DNA from: Cannabis sativa | Taxonomy: Eukaryota > Streptophyta > Magnoliopsida > Rosales > Cannabaceae | Direction of reading: 5' to 3' | Length of the DNA: 64,000 nucleotides | NCBI RefSeq assembly: GCF_029168945.1 | Contig: NC_083602.1 | Location: 68,344,600 to 68,408,599, forward strand | Part shown: in pieces, positions 49,552-60,913 of the stretch | How the letters are laid out: each line of letters opens with the position of its first letter | Numbering within the stretch: the first letter of the stretch is position 1 | The notes under the pieces: generated by a model | The model's database searches: none | What the model saw: the letters and a program-made list of their open reading frames with translations, nothing else | Told to the model about the DNA's origin: nothing | Program-made: the position numbers and the translations under genes

Positions 49552-50590
49552 GGCGTGGACTCAGTGAAGTTCTAAGATTTCTTGGTCGAAGCCGAAGAAA
49601 CTGTGGTCGTGAAGATCGTGGAGAACTTCACTCATCTGAAAAATGAAATCCAGCAGTTAGCCCACAAACCAAATCCTAAGATAGAAAAGGGGAATGGGGG
49701 TCCCCTAACCGTTCGAAAGAGGCCCCCTCCGAATGCCTGCCAAAGATAGGGAATCCAGAGATTCACCTAGGCAAACATCGGGTGCAAAACATCCCAAAAA
49801 ACTAAAATAAAGGGAAAAGAAGAAGAAGAGAAGAGTGTGGAAGTCACTTCAAACACTCACTCGATGGCAAACAAATAAGAAGATCATTTTCTAGCCTCAA
49901 AGAAAAATTATAGTAAGCACGCAAATAAAACAACATACTACAGTGGTCATCTGACGCCCCCCTTTGGGGAAGAATCACCATGGCCACCGCCATAACCACC
50001 GTATCACAGAAATCATGCGCAACCAAATGAGAATGTCACCATTCTTATTTTCCCCCAACATGTAGAAAAAGTAGAGAAAATATGAATAGAGACTTACACA
50101 AAGATGATAACCGAGAATTTGACGGTGTCCGGTGATAAGCTTGGTCTGACAGCGGTGGAGGAACGACAGTAGGAAGTTAGAGGTGTCTGAAATTTTTTGA
50201 ATGTGTTGGCTGGGTTGAAAATTGCAAAGTGCTGAAAGTAACCCAGCAAAGGAAAGGTGCTGACTTTTATAGGCCAGAAGGGGTGCAAGGTAGCTGTGAT
50301 CAGACACCATCGTATGGTGAAAATTTGTAGTGATTCGAATTCCGTGATCCAACGGATGGGATGAACAGGTGTTAAGAGGAGAAAGGACGGTCAAAATGCT
50401 TGAGTACCTCTATGACATCGACATTAATGCAAAGGTCTATCAATGGACGGGAAGCGAATCGTTGCCTGCAAAAGGAAATAAAAATCAATGATGACAATCA
50501 TAAATGTGACCCACGCGCCAGGGGCTCGTGCCACTATATTTATTAAAGGACTGGAGGCCGCATACAAGTCTCATTTACCTGTTACTAAAT
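49552..50590. promoter_or_regulatory. Region between antisense ORF start and 3' LTR; probable antisense promoter area
   Basis: No protein domain is recognisable; the open pieces on the minus strand (49975-50394 and others) are low-complexity. As it lies upstream of the antisense ATG, a promoter for that transcript is expected here or in the 3' LTR. I could not assign a TATA box with confidence. Confidence 0.35.
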
Positions 50591-50610
50591 AAGACTTGGG
50601 GGGTAAATAT
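50591..50610 (+). other. Polypurine tract of the Tat element
   Basis: AAGACTTGGGGGGTAAATAT directly precedes the 3' LTR TG at 50611. Confidence 0.75.
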
Positions 50611-51336
50611 TGCCCTGTGTTTTTCCCAAAATACGTGGCCTCGAACACATATAACATGTGGACTAAAAGGACACCTCACCCAAGAACTAGTTGAGACATA
50701 TTCAAACAAACTAGTATAGTTCAGGAAGTGAGCACCCGGAGAAGCACAATAAGCATTCCCTTCCTCTCCGAGAGTTAGGTATATAACAAAGCATCTCCAG
50801 GAGGAGGAGAAAATACTCGAACAATCACCTCGCATTTAATGCAGCATGGGGAAAGTGTCTTGGAACGCCCATAACAGGACATGTCAGACACAGTAAGCCT
50901 CGTTTACGGTAATTACACAGTAATAAAAGGGGCTAGTGACGACTCCATTATGAAGAATCACATCAATCAAGAAAGGATAAAGATAAATATTACCTAATCC
51001 CTATGGTACCTACGACATATGTTATGCATGCCCTCTTTTGCACCTCTTGGGAACTTGTGCTCATACATTACTGGCACTCAAGGACAAGTTATCCCTTTTG
51101 GAACTATCCCTACAATCTCTATAAATACCCCTGAACAAAATGGGAAAGGGGATCGATCAAAGGAGAGAGGAAAAAACTCACCAAGAACATTCTCTGTATA
51201 AGAACTCTCAATAATAACAAAGACTCGTGGACTACGACTCATTAATGCCCGAACCACGTAAAAATTACCTGCATTAATTATCCCAAAGCTCTCATCATTA
51301 TCTCATTTAGTTGGTTTCTGAAAATCTCAGTCAACA
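50611..51336 (+). repeat. Tat element 3' LTR
   Basis: Begins TGCCCTGTGTTTTTCCC and ends CTCAGTCAACA. The TATA box is at 51120-51129. It aligns with 37935-38661. Confidence 0.9.
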
Positions 51337-51413
51337 CTTACAATTATACTAAAATAATTGAAATTATTGGAATAAAAAAATTAGGAAATGTGATACGGCA
51401 TACGACACACATC
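51337..51413. other. Short AT-rich flank of the Tat insertion
   Basis: Probably the continuation of the sequence at 37910-37934. No gene is present. Confidence 0.4.
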
Positions 51414-52540
51414 AAATACATTCAAGGGTGTAATGGTAAATTTGTCCCTATTCAATGTAGATCATCTATAGAGGATCATTGATTATTAGGATTATAACAA
51501 TAGATAATTCACAGCGTATCTATATCGTGAAACATATAGTGCTCTCTATATAATTGAGAGTGCAATTCCAAATCTATAATGGTGCAAGGAGGAATTAATA
51601 AGTTAGAGAATTTACTTAGTAAATTTAGATCTACTTATTGGAAGCTTGGTTATATAGGCCCATGGTCCCCGTACTAGTTCAGACAATACTGCTTGTAAAA
51701 CTCAGTTAATTAATTTTAATAAATCAGCCATAAGTCTTAAATTAGACTATGTCTTATTTGTGAATTTTCACTAAGTTATGACTTAATTGTGAAGAAAGGA
51801 GATTTTAGGGTTTATTTGTTAATTAAAAGACTTTGTGGAGTCTAATTAATAAATAATATAAATAAAAATTTTATTTGATAATTAATTATAATTATTAAAT
51901 AAATAGTTTTGGCATTTATATGATTAAAATTGGAAAATACGACATTTGTGAGGTAATAGATAAATGGTTAAAAAATGGCAAAAAATATAATTAGTGGGAC
52001 CCACATACATGGTCGACAGCTAAGTCCCTATTTTTTCTATTATTTTATCATCTTTTATTCCATATAATTCAATCCTAACCTAAGTGAATTAGTATGAAAA
52101 GAATAGGATTGTCTCATAATCCAACTAATGACTCTTAACCTAGTTTACAACTTGTCAAACAACTAGAGAGTTCTTGAGACTTCTTCCTCTTCTTTCTTCT
52201 AATTTTTGAAATTCTTAGAGTGTTCTTCATAAATTTTTTAAGCCGTAGTGATTGAGCGCATGCCCACCCATAGCAAGTCTAGTACTCAATCATAGTGTGT
52301 AAGACTGAAGAATCCAAACACTTGAAGGAGAATCGGGCTTAGATTTTAATAATACTCTGCGATACAAAGGAACAAGGGTTAGAGATCTGAGTAGGATGAG
52401 CCATTATGTTCTGCTGCAATCAATTTAAGGTTACTCAAAATTATATGTGTTTAAATTCTATTGTTTTAGAAATTCATATTTAGGATGTTAATAAACATAC
52501 TTGTTAGTAAATCTAGGTCCTGGTAAAAGATAATCCAACA
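51414..52540 (+). mobile_element. Copia LTR fragment, subfamily C (5'-truncated)
   Basis: Starts within the LTR at 'aaatacattcaagggtgtaatgg', equivalent to about 32930 in the LTR at 32187, and reaches the LTR end 'gataatccaaca' at 52540. The first roughly 740 bp are absent. It may be the 5' LTR of the copia pol fragment that follows, but no primer-binding site remains. Confidence 0.8.
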
Positions 52541-52552
52541 TAGACAAGTTGG

Positions 52553-53223
52553 ACGCTGGAAACACTCGTGTGAGTGAGGACAAAGCACGCTGGAAACACT
52601 CGTGTTAGTCTGTAGGGTCAGTCATCAGTCCATAAAGCACCCACAGTGGCGTACTCGTGTATAAGAGCCATTAGTTCGTGGGTGTAAGTGCCCAATGGAG
52701 GCTTGAAGCGGGGACATTACAAATGGTATCAAAGCCTTGACCCAACCGAAAGTGTGGTCGACGGGACGTCGGACCCCGTAAGGGGGGTGATTGTGACAGT
52801 CAGTAGTCCCGTCATCCGTAAGGGAAAACTTCGGGTAAGCTGTGCAATCCCACATCGCCTGGGGAAGGTCAAGTGTGATGATTTGGAGACTGTGTAGGTA
52901 TGGGACTACTCAGTTGAAGAGGGCTTAAATGGATTGATTGGTACTACCTATATCGACAAGGTGCATCTTGTTTCTTGGTAGCCCATCTCGAAAGAACTCC
53001 ACAGTTAAGCGTGCTTAACCTGGGGCAATTTCAGGATGGGTGACCTCCTGGGAAGTTTTCCTAGGAAGCGTGTGAGTGAGGACAAAGCACGATAGAAACA
53101 CTCATGTTGGTCTGTAGGGTCAGTCGTCAGTCCATAAAGCAGCCAGAGTGGCGTACTCGTGTATAAGTTCCATTAGTCCGTGGGTGTATGGGCCCAATGG
53201 AGGCTTGAAGCGGGGACGTTACA
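52553..53223 (+). mobile_element. Cassandra element, 5'-truncated
   Basis: Contains the last roughly 165 bp of a 5' LTR (to 52721), a short internal segment with TGGTATCAAAGCC (52724) and a polypurine tract, and a complete 3' LTR (52792-53223, 432 bp). A 17-bp piece 'cgctggaaacactcgtg' is duplicated at the left end (52553 and 52588). No target duplication is preserved. The 5S block in the 3' LTR keeps box A (agttaagcgtgcttaa) and box C. Confidence 0.88.
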
Positions 53224-53997
53224 CATAGGGGTGGAGAGTATATGGATATGTAGTTCAAAGATCATTTAATTGAACTTAGAATTGAATGACAATATACTGC
53301 TCCGGGCACTCCACATCAAAATGGAGTTGCAGAGAGAAGAAATTGCACACTTTTAGAAATGGTTTGGTCTATGTTGAGCTACTCAACTCTGTCAACGACC
53401 TTCCGGGGTATGCTATTCAAATGGCCAATGCCATTCTAAATGTCGTTCCATCTAAATCAATCCCTATGACACCTGTAGAACTATGGAATTGTTTTATACC
53501 TAGTTTACCTATTATAAAATCTACGGGTGCCCTACTCATGTCTTAAAAAAGAAAGAAGGCAAACTAGTTGCATGTTTGTCAAAAATTCTAAGGAGACTAG
53601 GGGTGGACTATTTTATAGTCACAAGGATAATAATGTGTTTGTTTCTACAAATGCCACATTCCTTGAAGAAGACTATATTAAGAACTTCAAGCCACAAAGT
53701 AAAGTAGTATTGGAGGAAATGCTTTCAGAAATAACTCAAACTAATGTTCCATCATCTTCTACTCAAGTAAAGGATAATCACACTCCCTCAGTTAAACCAA
53801 TGCAAGTTGACACAACCGAGAAATCTACCACTAATGTTCCTATTCAGAAGGTCACGACTCCTCGTCGTAGTGGGAGGGTTTCCACAAAACAAGCTCGTTA
53901 TGGCTTGGATGGTGAAATCAATATGGTCGTTGGTGACGATATTGATGATGATCCATTAACCTATAAACAGGCAATGGCAAGTGTAGAACAGAAATAA
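53224..53997 (+). pseudogene. Copia integrase C-terminal part and IN-RT linker
   Basis: Begins in the catalytic core at the GGEY region ('aggggtggagagtatatgg') and continues through APGTPHQNGVAERR and MVWSMLSY, the third catalytic residue (Glu of GVAER) region of copia integrase, with a frameshift. The frame 53527-53997 carries the post-core segment and the hydrophilic linker ending RRSGRVSTKQARYG. A TAA at 53995-53997 precedes RT. The N-terminal integrase, protease and gag are missing, replaced by the Cassandra and LTR fragment. Confidence 0.85.
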
Positions 53998-54616
53998 TGG
54001 TCAGCCGTCATGGATTCAGAAATAGATTCCATGAAAAAGAATAAAGTCTAGGAATATGCAGATGCACCTGATAATTATCATCCAATTGGATGTAAATGGG
54101 TCTACAAGAAGAAAAGAGGTGCTGGTGGAGAAGTCGAAACTTTTAAAGCTAGACTTGTCATAAAGGGTTATACCCAAAGAGAAGGTGTGGACTATGAGGA
54201 TACTTTTAGTCCGGTCACAATGCTCAAATCCATCAGAATACTTCTCTCCATAGCTGCCGCTTTTGATTATGAAATTTGGCAAATGGATGTCAAGACAGCT
54301 TTCCTTAACAAAATTTTTGAAGAAACCATCTATATGGAGCAACCAGAAGGTTATAAGCTTCTAGGGCAAGAAGAGAAAGTTTGCAAACTCAATAGGTCCT
54401 TTATGGACTTAAGCAAGCTTCTCGCTCTTGGAAAAAAGGTTTGATGAAATATTCAAAACCTACTGCTTTCACAAAAATGAAGATGAACCTTGTGTTTACC
54501 AACTCAAGGATAATCAAGTGGTAGTATTCCTAGTCCTTTATGTTGATGACATTTTGATTACTGGTAACAATATCAAGAAAATGACTGACATCAAGGAAAG
54601 GCTTAACACTTAATTT
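53998..54616 (+). pseudogene. Copia reverse transcriptase
   Basis: Starts at WSAVMDSEIDSM and carries the copia RT hallmarks: GCKWVYKKK, ARLVIKGYTQREGVDYEDTF, MDVKTAFLN (54284-54310) and EQPEGYKL. A frameshift near 54440 follows in the SIYGLKQ-equivalent region, then LVLYVDDILITG with YVDD at 54539-54550. Both catalytic Asp regions are intact, but the frame is broken by stops at 54048, 54442 and 54611. This is the best-preserved copia RT in the window. Confidence 0.88.
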
Positions 54617-55262
54617 AAAATGAAAGATTTGGATGAAGCTAGTTATGTTTTGGGTATTAAAATAATTAGAAACTGGAAGAACAGATCACTTGCTCTCTCG
54701 CAAGCAGCTTACATTGATAAGGTGCTAGAGCAATTCTCAATGACTAACACCAGAGGGGAAGTGATGCCTTCTAGACCTGGTATCCGTCTATATATGGAAC
54801 AATGTCCCACTTATCCTCAAGATATAGAGGACATGAGAAAGGTTCCTCATACTTCAGTAATTGGAAGTCTAATGTATACTATGTTATACACTAGACCAGA
54901 CATTTTCTATGCAGTAGGAATTGTAAGCAGGTATCAGACAAACCCTGGAGAGGAACATTGGACTGCAGTTAAGCATATTCCGCAATATTTGAAAAGTACA
55001 AGGCATAATGTGTTAGTCTAAAAGGGTGGTGCTTTAAATCCCGTAGGCTATATCGATTCAAATTTCTAGGCTTGTCTTGATGATAGGAAGTCTACATTTG
55101 GGACGGAATTTACTCTTGTGGTGGAGAAGTTATTTGGAGAAGTGCTAAGAAAACTGCAACATCAGACTCTACCATGGAGGTCGAATACATAGCTACCGCT
55201 GAGGCTGCTAAGGAACTAGTCTGGCTAAAAAATTTCTTCTCATAACTTGGTGTTGTTCTTGG
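54617..55262 (+). pseudogene. Copia RT thumb and RNase H
   Basis: The frame 54620-55021 reads MKDLDEASYVLGIKI, LSQAAYIDKVLEQF, GSLMYTMLYTRPD and IVSRYQTNPGEEHWTAVK. Stops follow in the RNase H part (ESTFGTEFTLVVEK and EYIATAEAAKELVWL equivalents). The sequence breaks off near 55262 at the first array Cassandra LTR, so the 3' end and 3' LTR of this element are lost. Confidence 0.85.
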
Positions 55263-56162
55263 AAATATCGGGTAAGCTGTGCAATCCCACATCACCTGGG
55301 GAAGGTCAAGTGGAATGATTCTGAGACTGTGTAGGTATGGGACTACACAGTTGAAGAGAGCTTAAATGGATTGATTTGTACTACATATATCAACAAGGTG
55401 CATCTTATTTTTCGGTAACCCATCTCGAAAGAACTCCACAATTAAGCGTGCTTGGTCTGGGGCAATTTTAGGATGGGTCACCTCCTGGGAAATTTTCCCA
55501 GGAAGCGTGTGAGTGAGGACAAAGCACGCTGGAAACACTCGTCTTGGTCTGTAGGGCCGGTCATCAGTCCATGAAGCAGCCAGAGTGGCGTACTCGTGTA
55601 TAAGAGACATTATTCCGTGGTTGTAAGGGCCCAATGGAGGCTTGAAGCGGGAACGTTACAAATGGTATCATAGCCTTGACCAAGCCGGAAGTGTGGTCGA
55701 CGAGGACGTCGGACAACGTAAGGGGGGTGATTGTGACCGTCAGTAGTCCCGTGATCCGTAAGGGGAAATACTGGGTAAGTTGTCCAATCGCACACCGCCT
55801 GGGGAAGGTCAAGCGGAATGATTCTGATACTGTGTAGGTATGGGACTACACAGTTCAAGAGAGCTTAAATTGATTGATTTCTACTATTTATGTCATTAAG
55901 GTGCATCTTGTTTTTCGGTAGCCCATCTCAAAAGAACTCCACAGTTAAGCGTGCTTGGCCTGGGGAAATTTTAAGATGGGTGACCTACTGGGAAGTTTTC
56001 CCAGGAAGCGTGTGAGTGAGGACAAAGCACGCTGGAAAAACTCGTGTTGGCATGTAGGGCCAGTCATCAGTAAATGAAGCAGCCAAAGTGGCGTACTCGT
56101 GTATAAGAGCCATTATTCCGTGGTTGTAAGTGCCAATGGAGGCTTGAAGCGGGAACGCTACA
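55263..56162 (+). mobile_element. Array Cassandra 1 (two LTRs, 5'-truncated)
   Basis: The first LTR lacks its first roughly 30 bp, joined to copia RNase H sequence. Internal segment 55661-55731 has the primer site TGGTATCATAGCC. The second LTR, 55732-56162, has changes in box C (agatgggtgacctactggg). Confidence 0.88.
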
Positions 56163-56378
56163 AAAAAAATATTTCGTTAAAGATTATGATTCAAATAATT
56201 ACTGTAAAGCTTTATATTTTAAAGGTTATGAATAAATAAATGTTTAGTTTTAAAAATAATGAGATATCATGGTTAGTTATTTTCATTAAAGAAGTCTTTT
56301 ATTGTCTTTATCTTAAATGGTTTTAAATGGACTAGCTACTGTGACATCTCGGGAAATCGGGGCATTTAAATAAAAATT
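56163..56378. repeat. Array spacer, first of nine copies
   Basis: AT-rich spacer with 'atatttcgttaaagattatg', 'gaataaataaatgtttagtttt' and a GC-richer end 'gtgacatctcgggaaatcgggg'. Further copies: 56809-57023, 57455-57668, 58101-58315, 59207-59332 (first part deleted), 60268-60481, 60914-61128, 62064-62278, 63214-63426. The ending resembles a gypsy LTR terminus, so the spacer may be a piece of the original insertion site. Confidence 0.85.
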
Positions 56379-56808
56379 TTGACAGTCAGTAGTCTCGTGA
56401 TCCGTAAGGGGAAATAACGGGTAAGCTGTGCAATCCCACACCGCCTGGGGAAGGTCAAGTGGAATGATTCTGAGACTGTGTAGGTATGGGACTACACAGT
56501 TGAAGAGAGCTTAAATGGATTGATTTGTACAAATTATATCAACAAGGTCCATCTTGTTTTTCGGTAGCCCATCTCGAAAGAACTACACATTTAAGCGTGC
56601 TTGGCCTGGGGCAATTTTAGGATGGGTGACCTCCTGGGAAGTTTTCCCAGGAAGCGTGTGAGAGAGGACAAAGCACGCTGAAACACTCGTGTTGGTATAT
56701 AGGGCCAGTCATCAGTCCATGAAGCACCCAAAGTGGTGTACTCGTGTATAAGAGCCATTATTCCATAGTTGTAAGGGCCCAATGGAGGCTTGAAGCAAGA
56801 ACGTTACA
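56379..56808 (+). mobile_element. Array Cassandra 2 (single LTR)
   Basis: The terminal TGTGACAG reads TTGACAG. Box A reads atttaagcgtgcttgg. Ends AACGTTACA. Confidence 0.88.
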
Positions 56809-57023
56809 AAAAAATATTTCGTTAAAGATTATGGTTCAAATAATTTTTGTAAAGATTTATATTTTGAAGGTTATGAATAAATAAATGTTTTGTTTTAAAA
56901 ATAATGAGATCTCATGCTTAGTTATTTTTCATTAAAAAAGTGTTTTATTGTCTTTATCTTAAATGGTTTTAAATGGACTAGCTAGTGTGACGTCTCGGGA
57001 AATCGGGGCATTACAATAAAAAT

Positions 57024-57454
57024 TGTGACAGTTAGTAGTCCCGTGATCTGTAAGGGGAAATACCGGGTAAGCATTGCAATCCCATACCGCTTGGGGAAGG
57101 TCAAGTGGAATGATTCTGAGACTGTGTAGGTATGGGACTACGCAGTTGAAGAGAGCTTAAATGGATTGATTTGTACTAATTATATCAACATGGTGCATCT
57201 TGTTTTTCGGTAGCCCATCTCGAAAGAACTCCACAGATAAGCGTGCTTGGTCTGGGCCAATTTTAGGATGGGTGACCTCCTGGGAAGTTTTCCCAAGAAG
57301 CGTGTGAGTGAGGACAAAGCATGCTAGAAACACTCGTGTAGGCCTGTAGGGCCAGATATCAGTAAATGAAACAGCCAGAGTGGCGTACTCGTGTATAAGA
57401 GCCATTATTCTGTGGTTGTAAGGGCCAATGGAGGCTTGAAGCGGGAACGTTACA
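57024..57454 (+). mobile_element. Array Cassandra 3 (single LTR)
   Basis: Carries 'gttagtagtccc' and 'ccataccgcttgggg' at the 5' side and the rare 'atcagtaaatgaaacagcc' at the 3' side, a combination that links it to copies at 59333 (5') and 59837 (3'). Confidence 0.88.
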
Positions 57455-57668
57455 AAAAAATATTTCGTTAAACATTATGGTTCAAATAATTTTTGTAAAG
57501 CTTTATATTTTAAAGGTTATGAATAAATAAATGTTTTGTTTTAAAAATAATGAGATATCATGGTTAGTTATTTTCATTAAAGAAGCCTTTTATTGTCTTT
57601 ATCTTAAATGGTTTTAAATAAACTAGCTAGTGTGACATCTCGGGAAATCGGGGCATTACAATAAAAAT

Positions 57669-58100
57669 TGTGACAGTCAGTAGTCTCGTGATCCGTAAGG
57701 GGAAATAACGGGTAAGCTGTGCAATCCCACACCGCCTGGGGAAGGTCAAATGGAATGATTCTAAGACTGTGTATTTATGGGACTACACAGTTGAAGAGAG
57801 CTTAAATGGATTGATTTGTACAAATTATATCAACATGGTCCATCTTGTTTTTCGGTAGCCCATCTCGAAAGAACAACACATTTAAGCGTGCTTGTCCTGG
57901 GGAAATTTTAGGATGGGTGACCTCCTAGGAAGTTTTGCGAGGAAGCGTGTGAGTGAGGACAAAGCACGCTGAAAACACTCGTGTTGGTATGTGGGGCCAG
58001 TCATCAGTCCATGAAGCAGCCAAAGTGGCGTACTCGTGTAAAAGAGCAATTATTCCATGGTTGTAAGGGCCCAAATGAGGCTTGAAGCGAGAACGTTACA
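57669..58100 (+). mobile_element. Array Cassandra 4 (single LTR)
   Basis: Box A region reads gaacaacacatttaagcg. Near-identical in its 3' half to copies at 58316 and 60482. Confidence 0.88.
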
Positions 58101-58315
58101 AAAAAATATTTCCTTAAAGATTATGGTTCAAATAATTTTTGCAAAGCTTTATATTTTGAAAGTTATGAATAAATAAATGTTTTGTTTTAAAAATAATTAG
58201 ATCTCATGCTTAGTTATTTTTCGTTAAAAAAGTGTGTTATTGTCTTTATCATAAATGGTTTTAAATGGACTAGCTAGTGTGACGTCTCGGGAAATCGGGG
58301 CATTACAATAAAAAT

Positions 58316-59206
58316 TGTGACAGTCAGTAGTCTCGTGATCCATAAGGGGAAATAACGGGTAAGCTGTGCAATCCCACACCGCCTGGGGAAGGTCAAGTGG
58401 AATGATTCTGAGACTGTGTAGGTATGGGACTAAACAGTTGAAGAGAGCTTAAATGGATTGATTTGTACAAATTATATAAACAAGGTCCATCTTGTTTTTC
58501 GGTAGCCCATCTCGAAAGAACAACACATTTAAGCGTGCTTGTCCTGGGGAAATTTTAGGATGGGTGACCTCCTGGGAAGTTTTGCCAGGAAGCGTGTGAG
58601 TGAGGACAAAGCACGCTGCAAACACTCGTGTTGGTAAGTGGGGCCAGTCATCAGTCCATGAAGCAGCCAAAGTGGCGTACTCGTGTATAAGAGCCATTAT
58701 TCCATGGTTGTAAGGGCCCAAATGAGGCTTGAAGCGAGAACGTTAGAAATGGTATAAGGGCTTGACCTAGCCGGAAGTGTGGTCGACGAGGATGTCAGAC
58801 CCCGTAAGGGGGCGTGATTCTGACAGTCAGTAGTCCCGTGATCCGTAAGGGGAAATACCGCGTAAGCTGTGCAATCCCACACTCCCTGGGGAAGGTCAAA
58901 TGGAATGATTCTGAGACTGTGTAGGTATGGGACTACACAGTTGAAGAGAGCTTAAATGGATTGATTTGTACAAATTATATCAACAAGGTCCATCTTGTTT
59001 TTCGGTAGCCAATCTCGAAAGAACTACACATTTAAGCGTGCTTGGCCCTGGGCAATTTTAGGATGGGTGACAACCTGGGAAGTTTTCCCAGGAAGCGTGT
59101 GAGTGAGGACAAAGCACGCTGAAAACACTCGTGTTGGTATATAGGGCCAGTCATCAGTCCATGAAGCACCCAAAGTGGCGTACTCGTGTATAAGAGCCAT
59201 TATTCC
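58316..59206 (+). mobile_element. Array Cassandra 5 (two LTRs, 3'-truncated)
   Basis: LTR 58316-58747 ends GTTAGA. The internal segment 58748-58818 has the primer site TGGTATAAGGGCTTG (decayed). LTR 58819-59206 lacks its last roughly 45 bp and joins spacer sequence at a TATTCC/AAAATAATG junction. Its box C reads ggatgggtgacaacctggg. Confidence 0.88.
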
Positions 59207-59332
59207 AAAATAATGAGATCTCATGTTTAGTTATTTTTCATTAAAAAAGTGTTTTATTGTCTTTATCTTAAATGGTTTTAAATGGACTAGCTAGTGTGAC
59301 GTCTCCGGAAATTGGGGTATTACAAAAAAAAT

Positions 59333-60267
59333 TGTGACAGTTAGTAGTCCCGTGATCCGTAAGGGGAAATACCGGGTAAGCAGTGCAATCCCATACCGCT
59401 TGGGGAAGGTCAAGTGGAATGATTCTGAGACTGTGTAGGTATGGGACTACGCAGTTGAAGAGAGCTTAAATGGATTGATTTGTACTAATTATATCAACAA
59501 GGTGCATCTTGTTTTTCGGTAGCCCATCCCAAAAGAACTCCGCAGTTAAGCGTGCTTGGCCTGGGACAATTTTAGGATGGGTGACCTCCTGGGAAGTTTT
59601 CCCAAGAAGCGTGTGAGTGAGGACAAAGCATGCTAGAAACACTCGTGGTTGTCTGTAGGGCCAGTCATCAGTCCATGAAGCAGCCAGAATGGCGTACTCG
59701 TGTATAAGAGCATTTATGCCGTGGTTATAAGGGCCCTATGGAGGCTTGAAGTGGGAACGTTAAAAATGGTATCAGGGCCTTGACCTAGCTGGAAGTGTGG
59801 TCGACGAGGATGTCAGACCCCGTAAGGTGGCGTGATTGTGACAGTCAGTAGTCCCGTGATCCGTAAGGGGAAATACTGGGTAAGTTGTGCAATCCCACAC
59901 CGCCTGGGGAAGGTCAAATGGAATGATTCTAAGACTGTGTAGGTATGGGACTACACAGTTGAAGAGAGCTTAAATGGATTGATTTGTACAAATTATACCA
60001 ACAAGGTCCATCTTGTTTTTCGGTAGCCCATCTCGAAAGAACTACACATTTAAGCGTGCTTGGCCTGGGGCAATTTTAGGATGGGTGACCTCCTGGGAAG
60101 TTTTCCCAGGAAGCGTGTGAGTGAGGACAAAGCACGCTGAAAGCACTCGTGTTGGCCTGTAGGGCCAGACATCAGTAAATGAAACAGACAGAGTGGCGTA
60201 CTCGTGTATAAGAGCCATTATTCCGTGGTTGTAAGGGCCAATGGAGTCTTGAAGCGGGAACATTACA
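59333..60267 (+). mobile_element. Array Cassandra 6 (two LTRs)
   Basis: LTRs 59333-59764 and 59837-60267, with an internal segment containing TGGTATCAGGGCC. The two LTRs belong to different array subtypes, so this is a recombinant and not a simple insertion product. Confidence 0.9.
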
Positions 60268-60481
60268 AAAAAATATTTCGTTAAACATTATGGTTCAAAT
60301 AATTTTTGTAAAGCTTTATATTTTAAAGGTTATGAATAAATAAATGTTTTGTTTTAAAAATAATGAGATATCATGGTTAGTTATATTCATTAAAGAAGTA
60401 TTTTATTGTCTTTATCTTAAATGGTTTTAAATAAACTAGCTAGTGTGACATCTCGGGAAATCGGGGCATTACAATAAAAAT

Positions 60482-60913
60482 TGTGACAGTCAGTAGTCTC
60501 GTGATCCGTAAGGGGAAATAACGGGTAAGCTGTGCAATCCCACACCGCCTGGGGAAGGTCAAGTGGAATGATTCTGAGACTGTGTAGGTATGGGACTACA
60601 CAGTTGAAGAGAGCTTAAATGGATTGATTTGTACAAATTATATCAACAAGGTCCATCTTGTTTTTCGGTAGCCCATCTCGAAAGAACAACACATTTAAGC
60701 GTGCTTGTCCTGGGGAAATTTTAGGATGGGTGACCTCCTGGGAAGTTTTGCCAGGAAGCGTGTGAGTGAGGACAAAGCACGCTGAAAACACTCGTGTTGG
60801 TATGTGGGGCCAGTCATCAGTCCATGAAGCAGCCAAAGTGGCGTACTCGTGTATAAGAGCCATTATTCCATGGTTGTAAGGGCCCAAATGAGGCTTGAAG
60901 CGAGAACGTTACA
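60482..60913 (+). mobile_element. Array Cassandra 7 (single LTR)
   Basis: Same subtype as the copy at 57669, including tttaagcgtgcttgtcctgg and gttttgccaggaagcg. Confidence 0.88.

Larger units (their letters stand above)
37935..51336 (+). mobile_element. Tat-lineage Ty3/gypsy retrotransposon, full length but mutated
   Basis: Paired LTRs (37935-38661, 727 bp; 50611-51336, 726 bp) enclose gag, protease, RT, RNase H, a second (archaeal-type) RNase H, integrase and an antisense ORF, then a polypurine tract. Dual RNase H and an antisense ORF between pol and the 3' LTR are known marks of the Tat clade (Retand/Ogre-like). Without the solo LTR at 41931-43799 it would be about 11.5 kb. Stops and deletions disable gag, RT and integrase. 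A candidate duplication CTTAC lies at 51337-51341 and at 37928-37932, the latter two bases away from the LTR start. Confidence 0.88.

Noticed and set aside
58449..58721. Repeated 60-90-codon minus-strand ORFs through the Cassandra array
   Set aside because: They all run antisense across the 5S block and LTR. They repeat because the LTR repeats and show no coding constraint.
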